Source: Oxalobacteraceae bacterium UBA6704 (GTDB lineage: Bacteria > Pseudomonadota > Gammaproteobacteria > Burkholderiales > Burkholderiaceae_D). From it: DNA of 64,000 bases. The stretch spans positions 1 through 64,000 of the forward strand of contig DKJA01000154.1 in assembly GCA_002454505.1 (NCBI GenBank), written 5' to 3'. Of the stretch, positions 1 to 8,381 are shown piece after piece (the stretch's first letter is position 1; each line of letters starts with the position of its first letter). Under the pieces are notes generated by a model. The model searched no databases. It saw only the letters and a program-made list of their open reading frames with translations, and was not told where the DNA came from. The translations under genes were made by a program, and so were the position numbers.

Positions 1-2
1 TG

Positions 3-59
3 GAATATGTGGATGCCGGGACGATTGCGCGGGCGATGCTGGATAGACGCAGCACGTAG
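3..59 (+). CDS. 3' end of an unidentified plus-strand gene (partial)
   Basis: The first 59 bases read as 18 open codons ending in TAG at 57-59; the peptide ends in AGTIARAMLDRRST. Codon choice is GC-rich and looks like the real genes of this window. The palindromic element begins exactly at the stop codon, as it does after several real plus-strand genes here (34147, 61189), which makes a true gene end more likely. The fragment is too short to name a family and could be chance. Confidence 0.35.
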   Translation, partial: EYVDAGTIARAMLDRRST

Positions 60-164
60 GGGACTGTCCCCGAAGGGCGGGCCTGTCCCCGGGGTTGTTC
101 TTGACGTTGGCGAAGGGCCACTTAACTTCAACCCCGGGGACAGGCCCTTGCAGGGACAGTCCCC
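59..164. repeat. Long palindromic element, family 1, copy A
   Basis: The outer arms are a perfect 12-bp inverted repeat, GGGGACTGTCCC at 59-70 against 153-164. The inner arms are a perfect 19-bp inverted repeat at 79-97 and 129-147, containing CCTGTCCCCGGGGTTG. The 31-nt centre is not shared with the other copies except for a TTGAC-like motif. Related copies lie at 27824, 34151 and 61190. It directly abuts the terminator of the minus-strand kinase gene. Confidence 0.9.
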
Positions 165-193
165 AAAAAAAAGGCGCCATCGGCGCCTTTTTT
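165..193 (-). terminator. Intrinsic terminator of the pfkB-family gene
   Basis: A GGCGCC-ATC-GGCGCC hairpin (173-178 and 182-187) is flanked by eight A on the left and six T on the right. Read on the minus strand it follows the kinase stop codon by about 16 nt and ends in a run of T, so it is a good Rho-independent terminator. It could also work on the plus strand. Confidence 0.85.
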
Positions 194-208
194 ACGTCAG
201 CAGAAATC

Positions 209-1147
209 TCAGAACCGGTACCCGAACGCCTGCTCGAAGCGGTCCGCGATCTCTTCCTTCGTCAGCACGTGGTTCTGCGCGCCCTTGTGGGCGATCTTGA
301 TCGCGCCCAGCAGGCTGGCCAGGCGGCCCGTCGTTTCCCAGCCCAGGTCGTGCGTCAGGCCGTACAGCAGGCCGGCGCGGTAGGCGTCGCCGCAGCCGGT
401 CGGGTCGAGCGCTTCGGCCACCGGCACGGCCGGGATGTCGATGCTGGTGCCCTTGGTGTAGATCTCCGAACCCTTCTCGCCGCGCGTGATGATCAGCGCC
501 TCCAGGCGGTGCGCGATGTCGGCCAGCGACAGGCCCGTGCGGTCGATCAGCAGTTCGATCTCGTAGTCGTTGCAGGTCACGTAGGTGGCCTTGTCGATGA
601 AGCCGATCAGCTGTTCCGGTGTGAACATCGGCAGCTGCTGGCCCGGGTCGAAGATGAACGGGATCTCCAGGCGGGCCAGGTCTTCGGCGTGCTTCAGCAT
701 GCCCAGGTGGCCGTCCGGCGAGATGATCGCCAGGCGCGCCGGGCCGGCCTTTTCCACGTCGTTCTCATGGGCGAACGACATGGCGCCCGGGTGGAAGGCG
801 TTGATCTGGTTGTTGTCCGAGTCGGCCGTGACGAAGCACTGGGCGTTGTAGGCATCCTTCTTGATCAGGATGTTCTGCGTGGAGATGCCCAGCTTCTGGA
901 AGCGTTCCAGGTAAGGCGCGCAATCCTGGCCCATCACGCCGACGATGCGGGGATCGCCGCCCAGCAGGTTCAGGTTGTAGGCGATGTTGCCGGAGCAGCC
1001 GCCGAATTCGGTGCGCATCGTCGGCACCAGGAACGACACGTTCACCTTGTGCAGCTGGTCGGCCAGCAGCGTGTCGCCGAAGCGGCCTTCGTATTGCATG
1101 ATGATGTCGATGGCGAGCGAGCCGCAGATCAGGGAGGTCTGGTTCAT
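209..1147 (-). CDS. PfkB-family carbohydrate/nucleoside kinase
   Basis: A 312-residue ribokinase-fold kinase that transfers phosphate from ATP to a sugar or nucleoside in the cytoplasm. The PfkB signature DPTGCGDAYRAGLLYG is at about residues 248-263 with the catalytic Asp at about 254. The glycine-rich substrate-side motif GGCSGNIAYNLNLLGG is at about 49-64. Length is normal for the family. It resembles the adenosine-kinase-like branch common in Burkholderiales, but the substrate cannot be read from the sequence. It is last in the minus-strand run after the DUF3426 gene (7-nt gap) and is followed by an intrinsic terminator. Confidence 0.9.
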   Translation of the reverse strand: MNQTSLICGSLAIDIIMQYEGRFGDTLLADQLHKVNVSFLVPTMRTEFGGCSGNIAYNLNLLGGDPRIVGVMGQDCAPYLERFQKLGISTQNILIKKDAYNAQCFVTADSDNNQINAFHPGAMSFAHENDVEKAGPARLAIISPDGHLGMLKHAEDLARLEIPFIFDPGQQLPMFTPEQLIGFIDKATYVTCNDYEIELLIDRTGLSLADIAHRLEALIITRGEKGSEIYTKGTSIDIPAVPVAEALDPTGCGDAYRAGLLYGLTHDLGWETTGRLASLLGAIKIAHKGAQNHVLTKEEIADRFEQAFGYRF

Positions 1148-1154
1148 AAGGTTC

Positions 1155-2198
1155 TCAAGGGTAGAAGATGGCGATGTGATAGCCCGATGCCTCGAGCCGG
1201 TTCACCTGGAAGTATAGTTTGATGCTCTGTTCGCTGCGCGGACGGAAGCCCTGCGCCGCGTCGTCCGGGCCGGGCAGGTAGTCGCGCGGGGCGAACACGC
1301 GGCGCAGCACGGGCTTGTCGGCGCCATCGTTCAGCACCAGCTCCACATGGGGCCACGCCTGCACGGAACGCGACTGGTTGCGCAGCACGGTCACGTAGCT
1401 GAACGTGGCCGGCGCCAGCGTCTGCAGCTCGCCCTGTTCGACGGCCAGCGCGTCGATCTGGTGCGGCAGTTCGACCTTGCAGCCGAGCGGTATGCACAGC
1501 GTGCTCAATGCCGGCTTCAGGGCGGGATAGTTGGCGGCCAGGCCGTTGCGCAGCGTCCAGGCGCCCTGCAGCAGCAGCGCGACCGCCAGCAGCGGAATGC
1601 CGGCGATCATGGCCAGGCGGGCGGCGCGGCCGGCCCGTTCGCGGCGCGCGGCCTGGCGGACGAATTCGGGTTCTTCGTCGTCTTCGGCGACCTCTTCGTG
1701 CGTGGCGCCGGCGGCCAGCAGCGCGCTTTCCGGCGCCGCCGTCAGCAGGTCGGCAGCAGCGGCTTCGTCGGCGATTCTGTCGGCTTCGACGGGTTCGGGC
1801 GTTTCGGCAGGGGCTGCGGTTTCGAAGCCGTTGTCGACATCGTCGAAGTGGTGCAGGTCGTCCAGCGCGACAGCGACGATGTGCTCCGACGGCATGTCGA
1901 AGTTCGGCTCGCGACGCTCGTCGGGTGGTTCCTGTGCGGGTTCGGCGGCTGGTGCCGGAACTTCCTCGGCAGGCTCGATGACGTCGTCGAGCTCCAGCTC
2001 GAAATCGAGCGGTGCCGCCGGCGCCGGCGGAATCAGCGGCGTGACGGGCAGCGCAAAGGCCTGCTCAACCAGTGCGGCATTGCCGTCGAAGATCTCGTTA
2101 CAGGCGCCGCAGCGCACGATGCCCCCACGCAGTTTCAGCTGGTCGTGGGCGACCTTGAAAACCGTGTGGCAGTGGGGGCATTTGGTGGCGAGCGCCAT
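1155..2198 (-). CDS. Zinc-ribbon, DUF3426-type membrane protein
   Basis: 347 residues. The N-terminus is an MJ0042-type zinc ribbon with CPHC at residues 7-10 and CGAC at 30-33, followed by a long acidic Pro/Ala/Glu-rich linker. One membrane segment (about 195-217, LAMIAGIPLLAVALLLQGAW) precedes a C-terminal DUF3426-like domain predicted to lie across the membrane. The family is widespread beside prmA in betaproteobacteria and its role is not established. It starts 31 nt after prmA ends and was probably co-transcribed with it. Low-complexity acidic repeats (EEVPAPAAEPAQEPP) are typical of the linker. Confidence 0.85.
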   Translation of the reverse strand: MALATKCPHCHTVFKVAHDQLKLRGGIVRCGACNEIFDGNAALVEQAFALPVTPLIPPAPAAPLDFELELDDVIEPAEEVPAPAAEPAQEPPDERREPNFDMPSEHIVAVALDDLHHFDDVDNGFETAAPAETPEPVEADRIADEAAAADLLTAAPESALLAAGATHEEVAEDDEEPEFVRQAARRERAGRAARLAMIAGIPLLAVALLLQGAWTLRNGLAANYPALKPALSTLCIPLGCKVELPHQIDALAVEQGELQTLAPATFSYVTVLRNQSRSVQAWPHVELVLNDGADKPVLRRVFAPRDYLPGPDDAAQGFRPRSEQSIKLYFQVNRLEASGYHIAIFYP

Positions 2199-2229
2199 GC
2201 GTTAAGGATTGAATTTCAAGGCCTGAGCC

Positions 2230-3165
2230 TCAGCGGGAGGGCGGGGCGGTGTCGCTGCCGGCGCGGCCGTACAGCGCCACCCAGCCTTCGTGCTCGGCCC
2301 AGACCGACATCTTGATGAACGGCGCGTAGGCGGCCGCCACTTCGTCGGCCTGGCGGGCCAGCACGCCGGACAGCACCAGCGCGCCGCCGTCGGCCACGCG
2401 GCTGGACAGCATCGGCGCCATCAGCTTCAATGGCGACGACAGGATGTTGGCGACGACCACGTCGAACTTCGCATCCGCGTACGACGATTTCGCAAACTCG
2501 TCCGGCACGTAGAACTCGATGTCGGCCACCTGGTTGCGCTCCGCATTGGCGCGTGCCGAGTCGATCGCCTGCGTATCGATGTCGACGCCAGCCACCGGCG
2601 TGGCGCCCAGTTTGCGAGCGACCATGGCGAGAATGCCGGAGCCGCAGCCGTAGTCGAGCACCGTCTTGCCCGGTGCCGGATGCGCTTCCAGCCATTCCAT
2701 GCACAGGCGGGTGGTCGGGTGGCTGCCGGTGCCGAAGGCCAGGCCCGGGTCCAGTTCCAGGATCAGCGCCGAGGGATCCGGCGCCTCGTGCCAGCTCGGC
2801 ACGACCCAGATGTTCTTGCCGATGTGGATCGGCTCGAACTGGGATTGCGTCAGGCGCACCCAGTCTTCGTCCTCGACCTTGCGCTCGGTGTACTTCGGCA
2901 TCGCCTTGATGCCGACGGCCTGCGCGGCGGCGGCCACGATGAAGTCGCGGTCGGCGTCGTCGTTCGTCAGCGCCACCACGCGGCTGTGTTCCCACGCCGC
3001 TTCCTTCGGCTCCATGCCCGGCTCGCCGAACAGCGGCTGCTCCGCATCCGTGCCTTCGTCCGCATCCTCGACGGAGACGGACAGCGCGCCGTTTTCGATC
3101 AGCGCGTCGGACAGCGCCTCGGCGTGCTCGCGGGCGACTTCGATGACGATCTCGGTCCAGCTCAT
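2230..3165 (-). CDS. prmA: Ribosomal protein L11 methyltransferase
   Basis: 311 residues. PrmA trimethylates amino groups of ribosomal protein L11 using S-adenosylmethionine. Visible are the N-terminal L11-recognition domain (SWTEIVIEVAREHAEALSDA), the linker FGTGSHPTTRLCMEWL, SAM motif I LDYGCGSGILAMVARKLGA, and the VVANILSSPLKLMAPML motif of the catalytic domain. Length fits the family. Its start codon overlaps the accC stop (ATGA, 3162-3165), so translation is coupled to accC; the accB-accC-prmA order is conserved in betaproteobacteria. Confidence 0.97.
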   Translation of the reverse strand: MSWTEIVIEVAREHAEALSDALIENGALSVSVEDADEGTDAEQPLFGEPGMEPKEAAWEHSRVVALTNDDADRDFIVAAAAQAVGIKAMPKYTERKVEDEDWVRLTQSQFEPIHIGKNIWVVPSWHEAPDPSALILELDPGLAFGTGSHPTTRLCMEWLEAHPAPGKTVLDYGCGSGILAMVARKLGATPVAGVDIDTQAIDSARANAERNQVADIEFYVPDEFAKSSYADAKFDVVVANILSSPLKLMAPMLSSRVADGGALVLSGVLARQADEVAAAYAPFIKMSVWAEHEGWVALYGRAGSDTAPPSR

Positions 3166-4520
3166 GAACCGGCCTTCGGCATTTCCGCCAGACGCTGTTC
3201 CAGGTAATGGATGTTGGTGCCGCCTTCGATGAAGCGGGCATCGACCATCAGTTCGCGGTGCAGCGGGATATTGGTCAGGATGCCTTCGACGACCATCTCG
3301 GACAGCGCGATCTGCATGCGGCGGATGGCCTGCTCACGCGTCGCGCCGTAGGTGATCAGCTTGCCGATCATCGAATCGTAGTGCGGCGGCACGTAGTAGC
3401 CCGAGTACGCATGCGAATCGACGCGCACGCCAGGGCCGCCCGGCGTGTGCCACGACGTGATGCGGCCTGGGGAAGGCGTGAACTTGAACGGGTCTTCGGC
3501 GTTGATGCGGCACTCCAGCGCGTGGCCGGACAGCATCACGTCGCGCTGGCGGAAGCGCAGCTTCTCGCCGCAGGCGATGCGGATCTGTTCCTGGACGATG
3601 TCGATGCCGGTGATCATTTCGGTGACCGGGTGTTCGACCTGCACGCGCGTGTTCATCTCGATGAAATAGAACTCGCCGTTCTCGTACAGGAATTCGAACG
3701 TGCCGGCGCCGCGGTAGCCGATCTTGCGGCACGCTTCGGCGCAGCGGTCGCCGATCTTCTCGATCAGCTTGCGCGGGATGCCCGGTGCCGGCGCTTCCTC
3801 GATCACTTTCTGGTGGCGGCGCTGCATCGAGCAGTCGCGTTCGCCCAGCCAGACGGCGTTCTTGTGTTCGTCGGCGAGGATCTGGATTTCCACGTGGCGC
3901 GGATTTTCCAGGTACTTCTCCATATAGACTTCCGGATTGCCGAAGGCGGAACCCGCTTCGGTTTTCGTCATCGTCACGGCATTGAGCAGCGCGGCTTCGG
4001 TGTGCACGACCCGCATGCCCCGTCCGCCGCCGCCGCCGGCCGCCTTGATGATCACCGGGTAGCCGACCTTGCGGGCGATCTGCACGATGGCTTTCGGGTC
4101 GTCCGGCAGCGCGCCGTCGGAGCCGGGCACGCACGGCACGCCGGCCTTGATCATCGCCTGCTTGGCCGACACCTTGTCGCCCATCAGGCGGATCGAGTCG
4201 GAGCGGGGGCCGATGAACACGAAGCCGGATTTCTCCACGCGTTCGGCGAAGTCGGCGTTCTCGGACAGGAAGCCGTAGCCGGGGTGGATCGCTTCGGCGT
4301 CGGTCACTTCGGCCGCGCTGATAATCGCCGGCATGTTCAGGTACGACAGGGCGGACTGCGCCGGGCCGATGCAGACGGATTCGTCGGCCAGCTTGACGTA
4401 TTTGGCGTCCTTGTCCGCTTCGGAGTGCACGACGACGGTCTTGATGCCCATCTCGCGGCAGGCGCGCTGGATACGCAGCGCAATTTCACCACGGTTGGCA
4501 ATGAGGATTTTTTCAAACAT
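3162..4520 (-). CDS. accC: Acetyl-CoA carboxylase, biotin carboxylase subunit
   Basis: 452 residues. AccC carboxylates biotin on AccB with ATP and bicarbonate, the first half-reaction of fatty acid synthesis. The start MFEKILIANRGEIALRIQRA at 4520 is the canonical AccC N-terminus; in-frame codons upstream do not look like protein. The ATP-grasp glycine loop GGGGGRGMRVV, the EFLYENGEFYFIEMNTRVQ metal/ATP segment and EHPVTEMITGIDIVQEQ are all intact. It follows accB by 110 nt and overlaps prmA by 4 nt. The accD and accA subunits are not in this window. Confidence 0.98.
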   Translation of the reverse strand: MFEKILIANRGEIALRIQRACREMGIKTVVVHSEADKDAKYVKLADESVCIGPAQSALSYLNMPAIISAAEVTDAEAIHPGYGFLSENADFAERVEKSGFVFIGPRSDSIRLMGDKVSAKQAMIKAGVPCVPGSDGALPDDPKAIVQIARKVGYPVIIKAAGGGGGRGMRVVHTEAALLNAVTMTKTEAGSAFGNPEVYMEKYLENPRHVEIQILADEHKNAVWLGERDCSMQRRHQKVIEEAPAPGIPRKLIEKIGDRCAEACRKIGYRGAGTFEFLYENGEFYFIEMNTRVQVEHPVTEMITGIDIVQEQIRIACGEKLRFRQRDVMLSGHALECRINAEDPFKFTPSPGRITSWHTPGGPGVRVDSHAYSGYYVPPHYDSMIGKLITYGATREQAIRRMQIALSEMVVEGILTNIPLHRELMVDARFIEGGTNIHYLEQRLAEMPKAGS

Positions 4521-4630
4521 GGCTAGTTCTATGTTTGCGAACACCCGGGCAGGCCGGGTGTTCTTTGTAGAAGAGGGTACTGAGTGCCGCCGCTGGCGGC
4601 CGCGGGAGCCGGCTGACCGGCCACCGGGAA

Positions 4631-5095
4631 TCAGCCGATGACGAACAAGGGCTGGCCGAATTCGACCGGCTGGCCGTTTTCGACGAGGATCTGGGTGACC
4701 GTGCCGGCCTTGTCGGTATCGATCTCGTTCAGCAGCTTCATCGCTTCGATGATGCACAGCGTGTCGCCTTCCTTGACCGTGCTGCCCACTTCGATGAAGG
4801 GCGCGCTGCCCGGTGCGGACGAACGGTAGAACGTGCCGACCATCGGCGACTTCACGATGTGGCCGGTCGGTTCCGGTGCGGCGGCCGGCACGGCTGGCGC
4901 GGCAGCGGCCGGTGCCGGCGCGGCGCTCGGCGCGTACTGGGTCGGCACGCCCTGCGGCATCATCACGACCTGGTTCTGCGGCATGGCGGAGGATTTGACG
5001 ATGCGTACCTTGCTCTCGCCCTCGGTGACTTCGAGTTCTGCAATATCCGATTCGGCAACCAAGTCAATCAATGTCTTGAGCTTGCGTAGATCCAT
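4631..5095 (-). CDS. accB: Biotin carboxyl carrier protein of acetyl-CoA carboxylase
   Basis: 154 residues. AccB carries the biotin that shuttles CO2 from AccC to the carboxyltransferase. The N-terminal MDLRKLKTLIDLVAESDIAE domain is followed by an Ala/Pro-rich flexible linker (about residues 56-82) and a biotinyl domain with the lysine in EAMKLLNEI near residue 118. Length is normal. It is co-directional with aroQ (88-nt gap, with A/T-rich stretches that may hold a second promoter) and accC. Biosynthetic grouping with aroQ is typical of betaproteobacteria. Confidence 0.97.
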   Translation of the reverse strand: MDLRKLKTLIDLVAESDIAELEVTEGESKVRIVKSSAMPQNQVVMMPQGVPTQYAPSAAPAPAAAAPAVPAAAPEPTGHIVKSPMVGTFYRSSAPGSAPFIEVGSTVKEGDTLCIIEAMKLLNEIDTDKAGTVTQILVENGQPVEFGQPLFVIG

Positions 5096-5183
5096 CTGAG
5101 ACTCCGTTCAATCTTGTTTTGTGAATGTTTGCGCCGTCGCCTTTTGGGCAATAACGCTGTAAATAGCGCGCAGATCGCGTAGA

Positions 5184-5621
5184 TTAACTGCTTTTTAATG
5201 CAAAGTCGATGGCAAGGCGGTATCCCTCGATGCCGAGGCCGCAAATCGTTCCCTTCGCGATCGCACTGAGATATGAGTGGTGGCGAAAGTCTTCGCGCTG
5301 ATAAATATTCGATATGTGGACTTCGATGAAGGGGATCGCCACGCCGGCCAGGGCATCGCGCAGGGCAATGCTCGTGTGGGTGTAGGCGCCCGGATTGATG
5401 ACGATGAACTCCACGCCCTCGTCGCGCGCGGCATGCACGCGGTCGATCAATCCGCCTTCATGGTTGCTTTGAAACACAGCCAGCTGCGCACCTGCGGCGG
5501 CGGCCTGTTCCTGTGCTGCCTGTTCCACCTGTGCCAGTGTCGCAGCCCCGTAAATCCCGGGCTCGCGGGTCCCCAGCAGGTTCAGGTTGGGGCCGTTCAG
5601 CAGCAGCAGGTGTTTTGCCAT
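5184..5621 (-). CDS. aroQ: Type II 3-dehydroquinate dehydratase
   Basis: 145 residues. It converts 3-dehydroquinate to 3-dehydroshikimate in the shikimate pathway. Type II signatures are intact: NGPNLNLLGTREPGIYG at the N-terminus with the catalytic Tyr, QSNHEGGLIDRVHAA, NPGAYTHTSIALRDAL, and EVHISNIYQREDFRHHSY with the catalytic His. Dodecameric enzymes of this class are about 145 residues. It is the first gene after a likely promoter (5651-5680) and is followed by accB. aroE, two steps on, is in this window at 12602. Confidence 0.97.
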   Translation of the reverse strand: MAKHLLLLNGPNLNLLGTREPGIYGAATLAQVEQAAQEQAAAAGAQLAVFQSNHEGGLIDRVHAARDEGVEFIVINPGAYTHTSIALRDALAGVAIPFIEVHISNIYQREDFRHHSYLSAIAKGTICGLGIEGYRLAIDFALKSS

Positions 5622-5650
5622 ATTCCGACTTTAGTCAGCGAAAGTTCCGC

Positions 5651-5680
5651 ATTTTGCCGCCTGACCCGACCATTTGGCAA
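5651..5680 (-). promoter_or_regulatory. Candidate sigma-70 promoter for aroQ-accB-accC
   Basis: On the minus strand TTGCCA (5680-5675) and CAAAAT (5656-5651) are spaced by 18 bp, with the -10 about 30 nt before the aroQ start. The -35 lies inside a perfect 8-bp inverted repeat, TTTGGCAA at 5673-5680 and TTGCCAAA at 5693-5700, which could be an operator or a hairpin. This is based on consensus matching only. Confidence 0.45.
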
Positions 5681-5739
5681 GCGAAAAACAAGTTGCCAAA
5701 CCAGCCACACCAGTAAGCGCACGACCGTTCGCATGCGGC

Positions 5740-6288
5740 TTACAGGGCCGCCAGATCCTGTTTCAGCAGGTCGAACTTGAGGCGGCCCAGGTAGGTTTTC
5801 TTCACCTGGCCGTCGGCGCCGATCAGCACCGTGAACGGCAGGCCGCCCTGCGCATTGCCGAACTGGCGCGACAGTTCCGTGCCCGCCACGCCGTCCACGT
5901 AGACCGGGTAGGCGATCTTGAATTTCTGGGCAAAGGCGGCGATGTTCGACGGCGAATCGATGCCGATGCCGATGATTTGCAGGTTGTTATATTGGCCCTC
6001 GTTCTGCAGCGCGGACAGCTCCGGCATCTCCTGCACGCACGGTCCGCACCACGGCGCCCAGAAATTGACGAGCAGGTTCTTGCCCTTCCACTGCGCCAGC
6101 GCCTGCTGCACGCCCTTGTCGTCGGCCATCGATTTTGTCAGCAGTTCGGCAACGGGGCCGGTGGCTCCGGGCGCGATGGTGGTGGTGACGGGCGGCGGCG
6201 CTTCCTTCTTGTGCATGCCCACCCAGGCGCCGACGGCGCCGAACAGCACGGCAATGGCGCCGTAAGCCAGCAAGGTTTTTGTTTTCAT
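5740..6288 (-). CDS. TlpA-family thiol:disulfide oxidoreductase
   Basis: 182 residues. An N-terminal membrane anchor or signal segment (about residues 5-24, LLAYGAIAVLFGAVGAWVG) is followed by a thioredoxin fold with the redox motif WAPWCGPC and a cis-Pro loop (GGLPFTVLI), so it should act at the periplasmic face of the membrane reducing disulfides. TlpA/ResA-like proteins often serve cytochrome c maturation, but nothing here fixes a partner. Its ATG overlaps the stop of the upstream gene (ATGA, 6285-6288), implying translational coupling. Confidence 0.92.
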   Translation of the reverse strand: MKTKTLLAYGAIAVLFGAVGAWVGMHKKEAPPPVTTTIAPGATGPVAELLTKSMADDKGVQQALAQWKGKNLLVNFWAPWCGPCVQEMPELSALQNEGQYNNLQIIGIGIDSPSNIAAFAQKFKIAYPVYVDGVAGTELSRQFGNAQGGLPFTVLIGADGQVKKTYLGRLKFDLLKQDLAAL

Positions 6289-6920
6289 TCGGGTTCGTTT
6301 CCGGTTTCGATCAGGGTCCGCAGGGCGGCAATGTCGGCCCGCATCAGGCGCTCGCCGTTCCTTTGTTTTTTCGCGCCGCGCAAATCGTCGGCTTCATACA
6401 GTTCCACATGCACGCCTTCCTTGCCCCACATGAAGCTGGCCGTCTCGACAGGATCGTGGCGGGCCCCCTTGAAGTGGTCCGTCTCGGAGATCTCTATATT
6501 GACGCCGTGGTTCAGCAGGTAGATCTGCACTTCCTTCGCGCTTTCCGCGAAGACCTGCAGGCAGATGTCGTCGTGTTCGCCGGCCGTGCCGTTGAGGACG
6601 GCGCCGGTGAGAAAGGGATGGAAGTCGGCCAGTTTTTCCATCACTTCCAGCGCGATGGTGCGCAGGCGGTGCAGGCGGGCCGGCTGGGTGTCGCCATGGA
6701 ACAGCGCCTGGTACTGCCGCACTTCCTGTTCCACCTGGGCGTCGTCGGGCAGCAGGCCGCGCTGCGCATTGGCCTGGGCGTCGCCGAGAATCTGGCGGGC
6801 CGCCTTGCGTTTCGCGGTGCCGTAGTCGGCACCGTCCTGGGCGATCATCCGGGCTGCCGCCGCCGCGATCTCGGCGCGCAGCTGCGCGATCTGGTCGTTT
6901 GCGTCATGAGGATTCTGCAT
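6285..6920 (-). CDS. Conserved hypothetical protein, nucleotidyltransferase-like
   Basis: About 211 residues from ATG 6918-6920; a second ATG immediately upstream at 6921-6923 is equally possible. The N-terminus is helical and charged (AQLRAEIAAAAARMIAQDG). The C-terminal half contains AGEHDDICLQVFAESAKEV and HFKGARHDPVETASFMWGKE. There is no signal peptide or membrane segment. Proteins of this type commonly precede tlpA in Burkholderiales and are annotated only as conserved; the resemblance to nucleotidyltransferases is weak. It overlaps tlpA by 4 nt and is divergent from mpl (87-nt gap that must hold both promoters). Confidence 0.8.
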   Translation of the reverse strand: MQNPHDANDQIAQLRAEIAAAAARMIAQDGADYGTAKRKAARQILGDAQANAQRGLLPDDAQVEQEVRQYQALFHGDTQPARLHRLRTIALEVMEKLADFHPFLTGAVLNGTAGEHDDICLQVFAESAKEVQIYLLNHGVNIEISETDHFKGARHDPVETASFMWGKEGVHVELYEADDLRGAKKQRNGERLMRADIAALRTLIETGNEPE

Positions 6921-7010
6921 CATGGCCGGAATCATACTCTGAACGGTGAAAACCGGCGCGTCAGGTAAAATCCCGTCCTCGACCACGCAGTACCACGGAG
7001 CACGAACCAC

Positions 7011-8381
7011 ATGCACATTCACATACTCGGCATTTGCGGCACGTTCATGGGCGGCCTCGCGGTGCTCGCGAAGGAAGCTGGCCACAAGGTGACGGGCTGC
7101 GACGCCAACGTCTACCCGCCGATGAGCACCCAGCTGGAAGCCCAGGGCATCGAACTGATCCAGGGCTTCGATGCGGACCAGGTCAAGCTGAACCCTGACC
7201 TGTACGTGATTGGCAATGTGGTCTCGCGCGGCAATCCGCTGGTCGAGGAAATCCTCAATCGCAGCCTGCCATACGTGTCCGGCCCGCAGTGGATCGGCGA
7301 ACATATCCTGCGCAACAAATGGGTGCTGGCGGTGGCCGGCACGCACGGCAAGACGACCACGTCGTCGATGCTGGCGTGGATCCTCGAAGATGCGGGCTAT
7401 GCGCCCGGCTTCCTGATCGGCGGCGTGCCGATGAACTTCGGTATCTCGGCACGGCTGTCCGGTAAAGGCGCCGATTCCGAATTCTTCGTCATCGAGGCGG
7501 ACGAATACGACACGGCGTTCTTCGACAAGCGCAGCAAGTTCGTGCACTACCACGCCAAGACGGCGATCCTGAACAACCTGGAATACGACCACGCCGACAT
7601 CTTCCCGGACATCGGTGCCATCGAAACCCAGTTCCATCACCTGGTGCGCACCGTGCCGGGCATCGGCCGCGTGATCGTCAACGGCGACGAGGAATCGCTG
7701 CAGCGGGTGATCCGCCGCGGCTGCTGGAGCGAGAAGGAAGCGTTCGGTTCGGGCGATACGGCCAACTGGACGCTGAAGGACCACCCGGATGGCAGCTTCG
7801 ACGTGCTCTTCAACGGCAAGTTCGAAGCGCTGATCAACTGGAAGCTGACGGGCCGCCACAACCGCTACAACGCGCTGGCCGCGATTGCCGCCGCCCGCAA
7901 TGTCGGCGTGCCGATCGCGCAGGCGGCCAAGGCCCTCGAATCGTTCGAAAGCGTCAAGCGCCGGATGGAAGTGCGCGGCGTGGCCAATGGCGTGACGGTG
8001 TACGACGATTTTGCCCACCACCCGACGGCCATCGCCACGACGGTGGGCGGCCTGCGCCAGAAGCTGGGCCCGGACACGCGCATCTTCGCCGTGCTGGAAC
8101 CCCGCTCGAACACGATGAAGCTGGGCGCGATGAAGGATGCGCTGCCGGCCAGCCTGGCCGACGCGGACCTGGTGTTCGGCTTCGGCAGCGAGAAATCGCT
8201 GGGCTGGAGCCTGGGCAGCACGCTGGCGCCGATGGGGGCCAGCGCTTCCGCCTACGACGACCTTGACCTGATGGTCAAGGCGATTGCCGGCCAGGCGCGG
8301 CCGGGCGATCACGTCGTGGTGATGAGCAATGGCGGCTTCGGCGGCGTGCACGACAAGCTGTTGAAAGCGCTGCAGGGATGA
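7011..8381 (+). CDS. mpl: UDP-N-acetylmuramate:tripeptide ligase (murein recycling)
   Basis: 456 residues. Mpl ligates recovered L-Ala-gamma-D-Glu-meso-DAP to UDP-MurNAc, recycling cell-wall peptide in the cytoplasm. The start MHIHILGICGTFMGGLAVLA is the Mpl Rossmann N-terminus. The Mur-ligase P-loop VAGTHGKTTTSSMLAWILED, FFVIEADEYDTAFFDKRSKF with the carbamylation/metal region, and the C-terminal DDFAHHPTAIATT are intact. It heads a plus-strand chain, mpl-esterase-ubiC-rnb, in which each junction is a 4-nt ATGA overlap. A TAAAAT at 6966-6971 is a plausible -10. Confidence 0.97.
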   Translation: MHIHILGICGTFMGGLAVLAKEAGHKVTGCDANVYPPMSTQLEAQGIELIQGFDADQVKLNPDLYVIGNVVSRGNPLVEEILNRSLPYVSGPQWIGEHILRNKWVLAVAGTHGKTTTSSMLAWILEDAGYAPGFLIGGVPMNFGISARLSGKGADSEFFVIEADEYDTAFFDKRSKFVHYHAKTAILNNLEYDHADIFPDIGAIETQFHHLVRTVPGIGRVIVNGDEESLQRVIRRGCWSEKEAFGSGDTANWTLKDHPDGSFDVLFNGKFEALINWKLTGRHNRYNALAAIAAARNVGVPIAQAAKALESFESVKRRMEVRGVANGVTVYDDFAHHPTAIATTVGGLRQKLGPDTRIFAVLEPRSNTMKLGAMKDALPASLADADLVFGFGSEKSLGWSLGSTLAPMGASASAYDDLDLMVKAIAGQARPGDHVVVMSNGGFGGVHDKLLKALQG

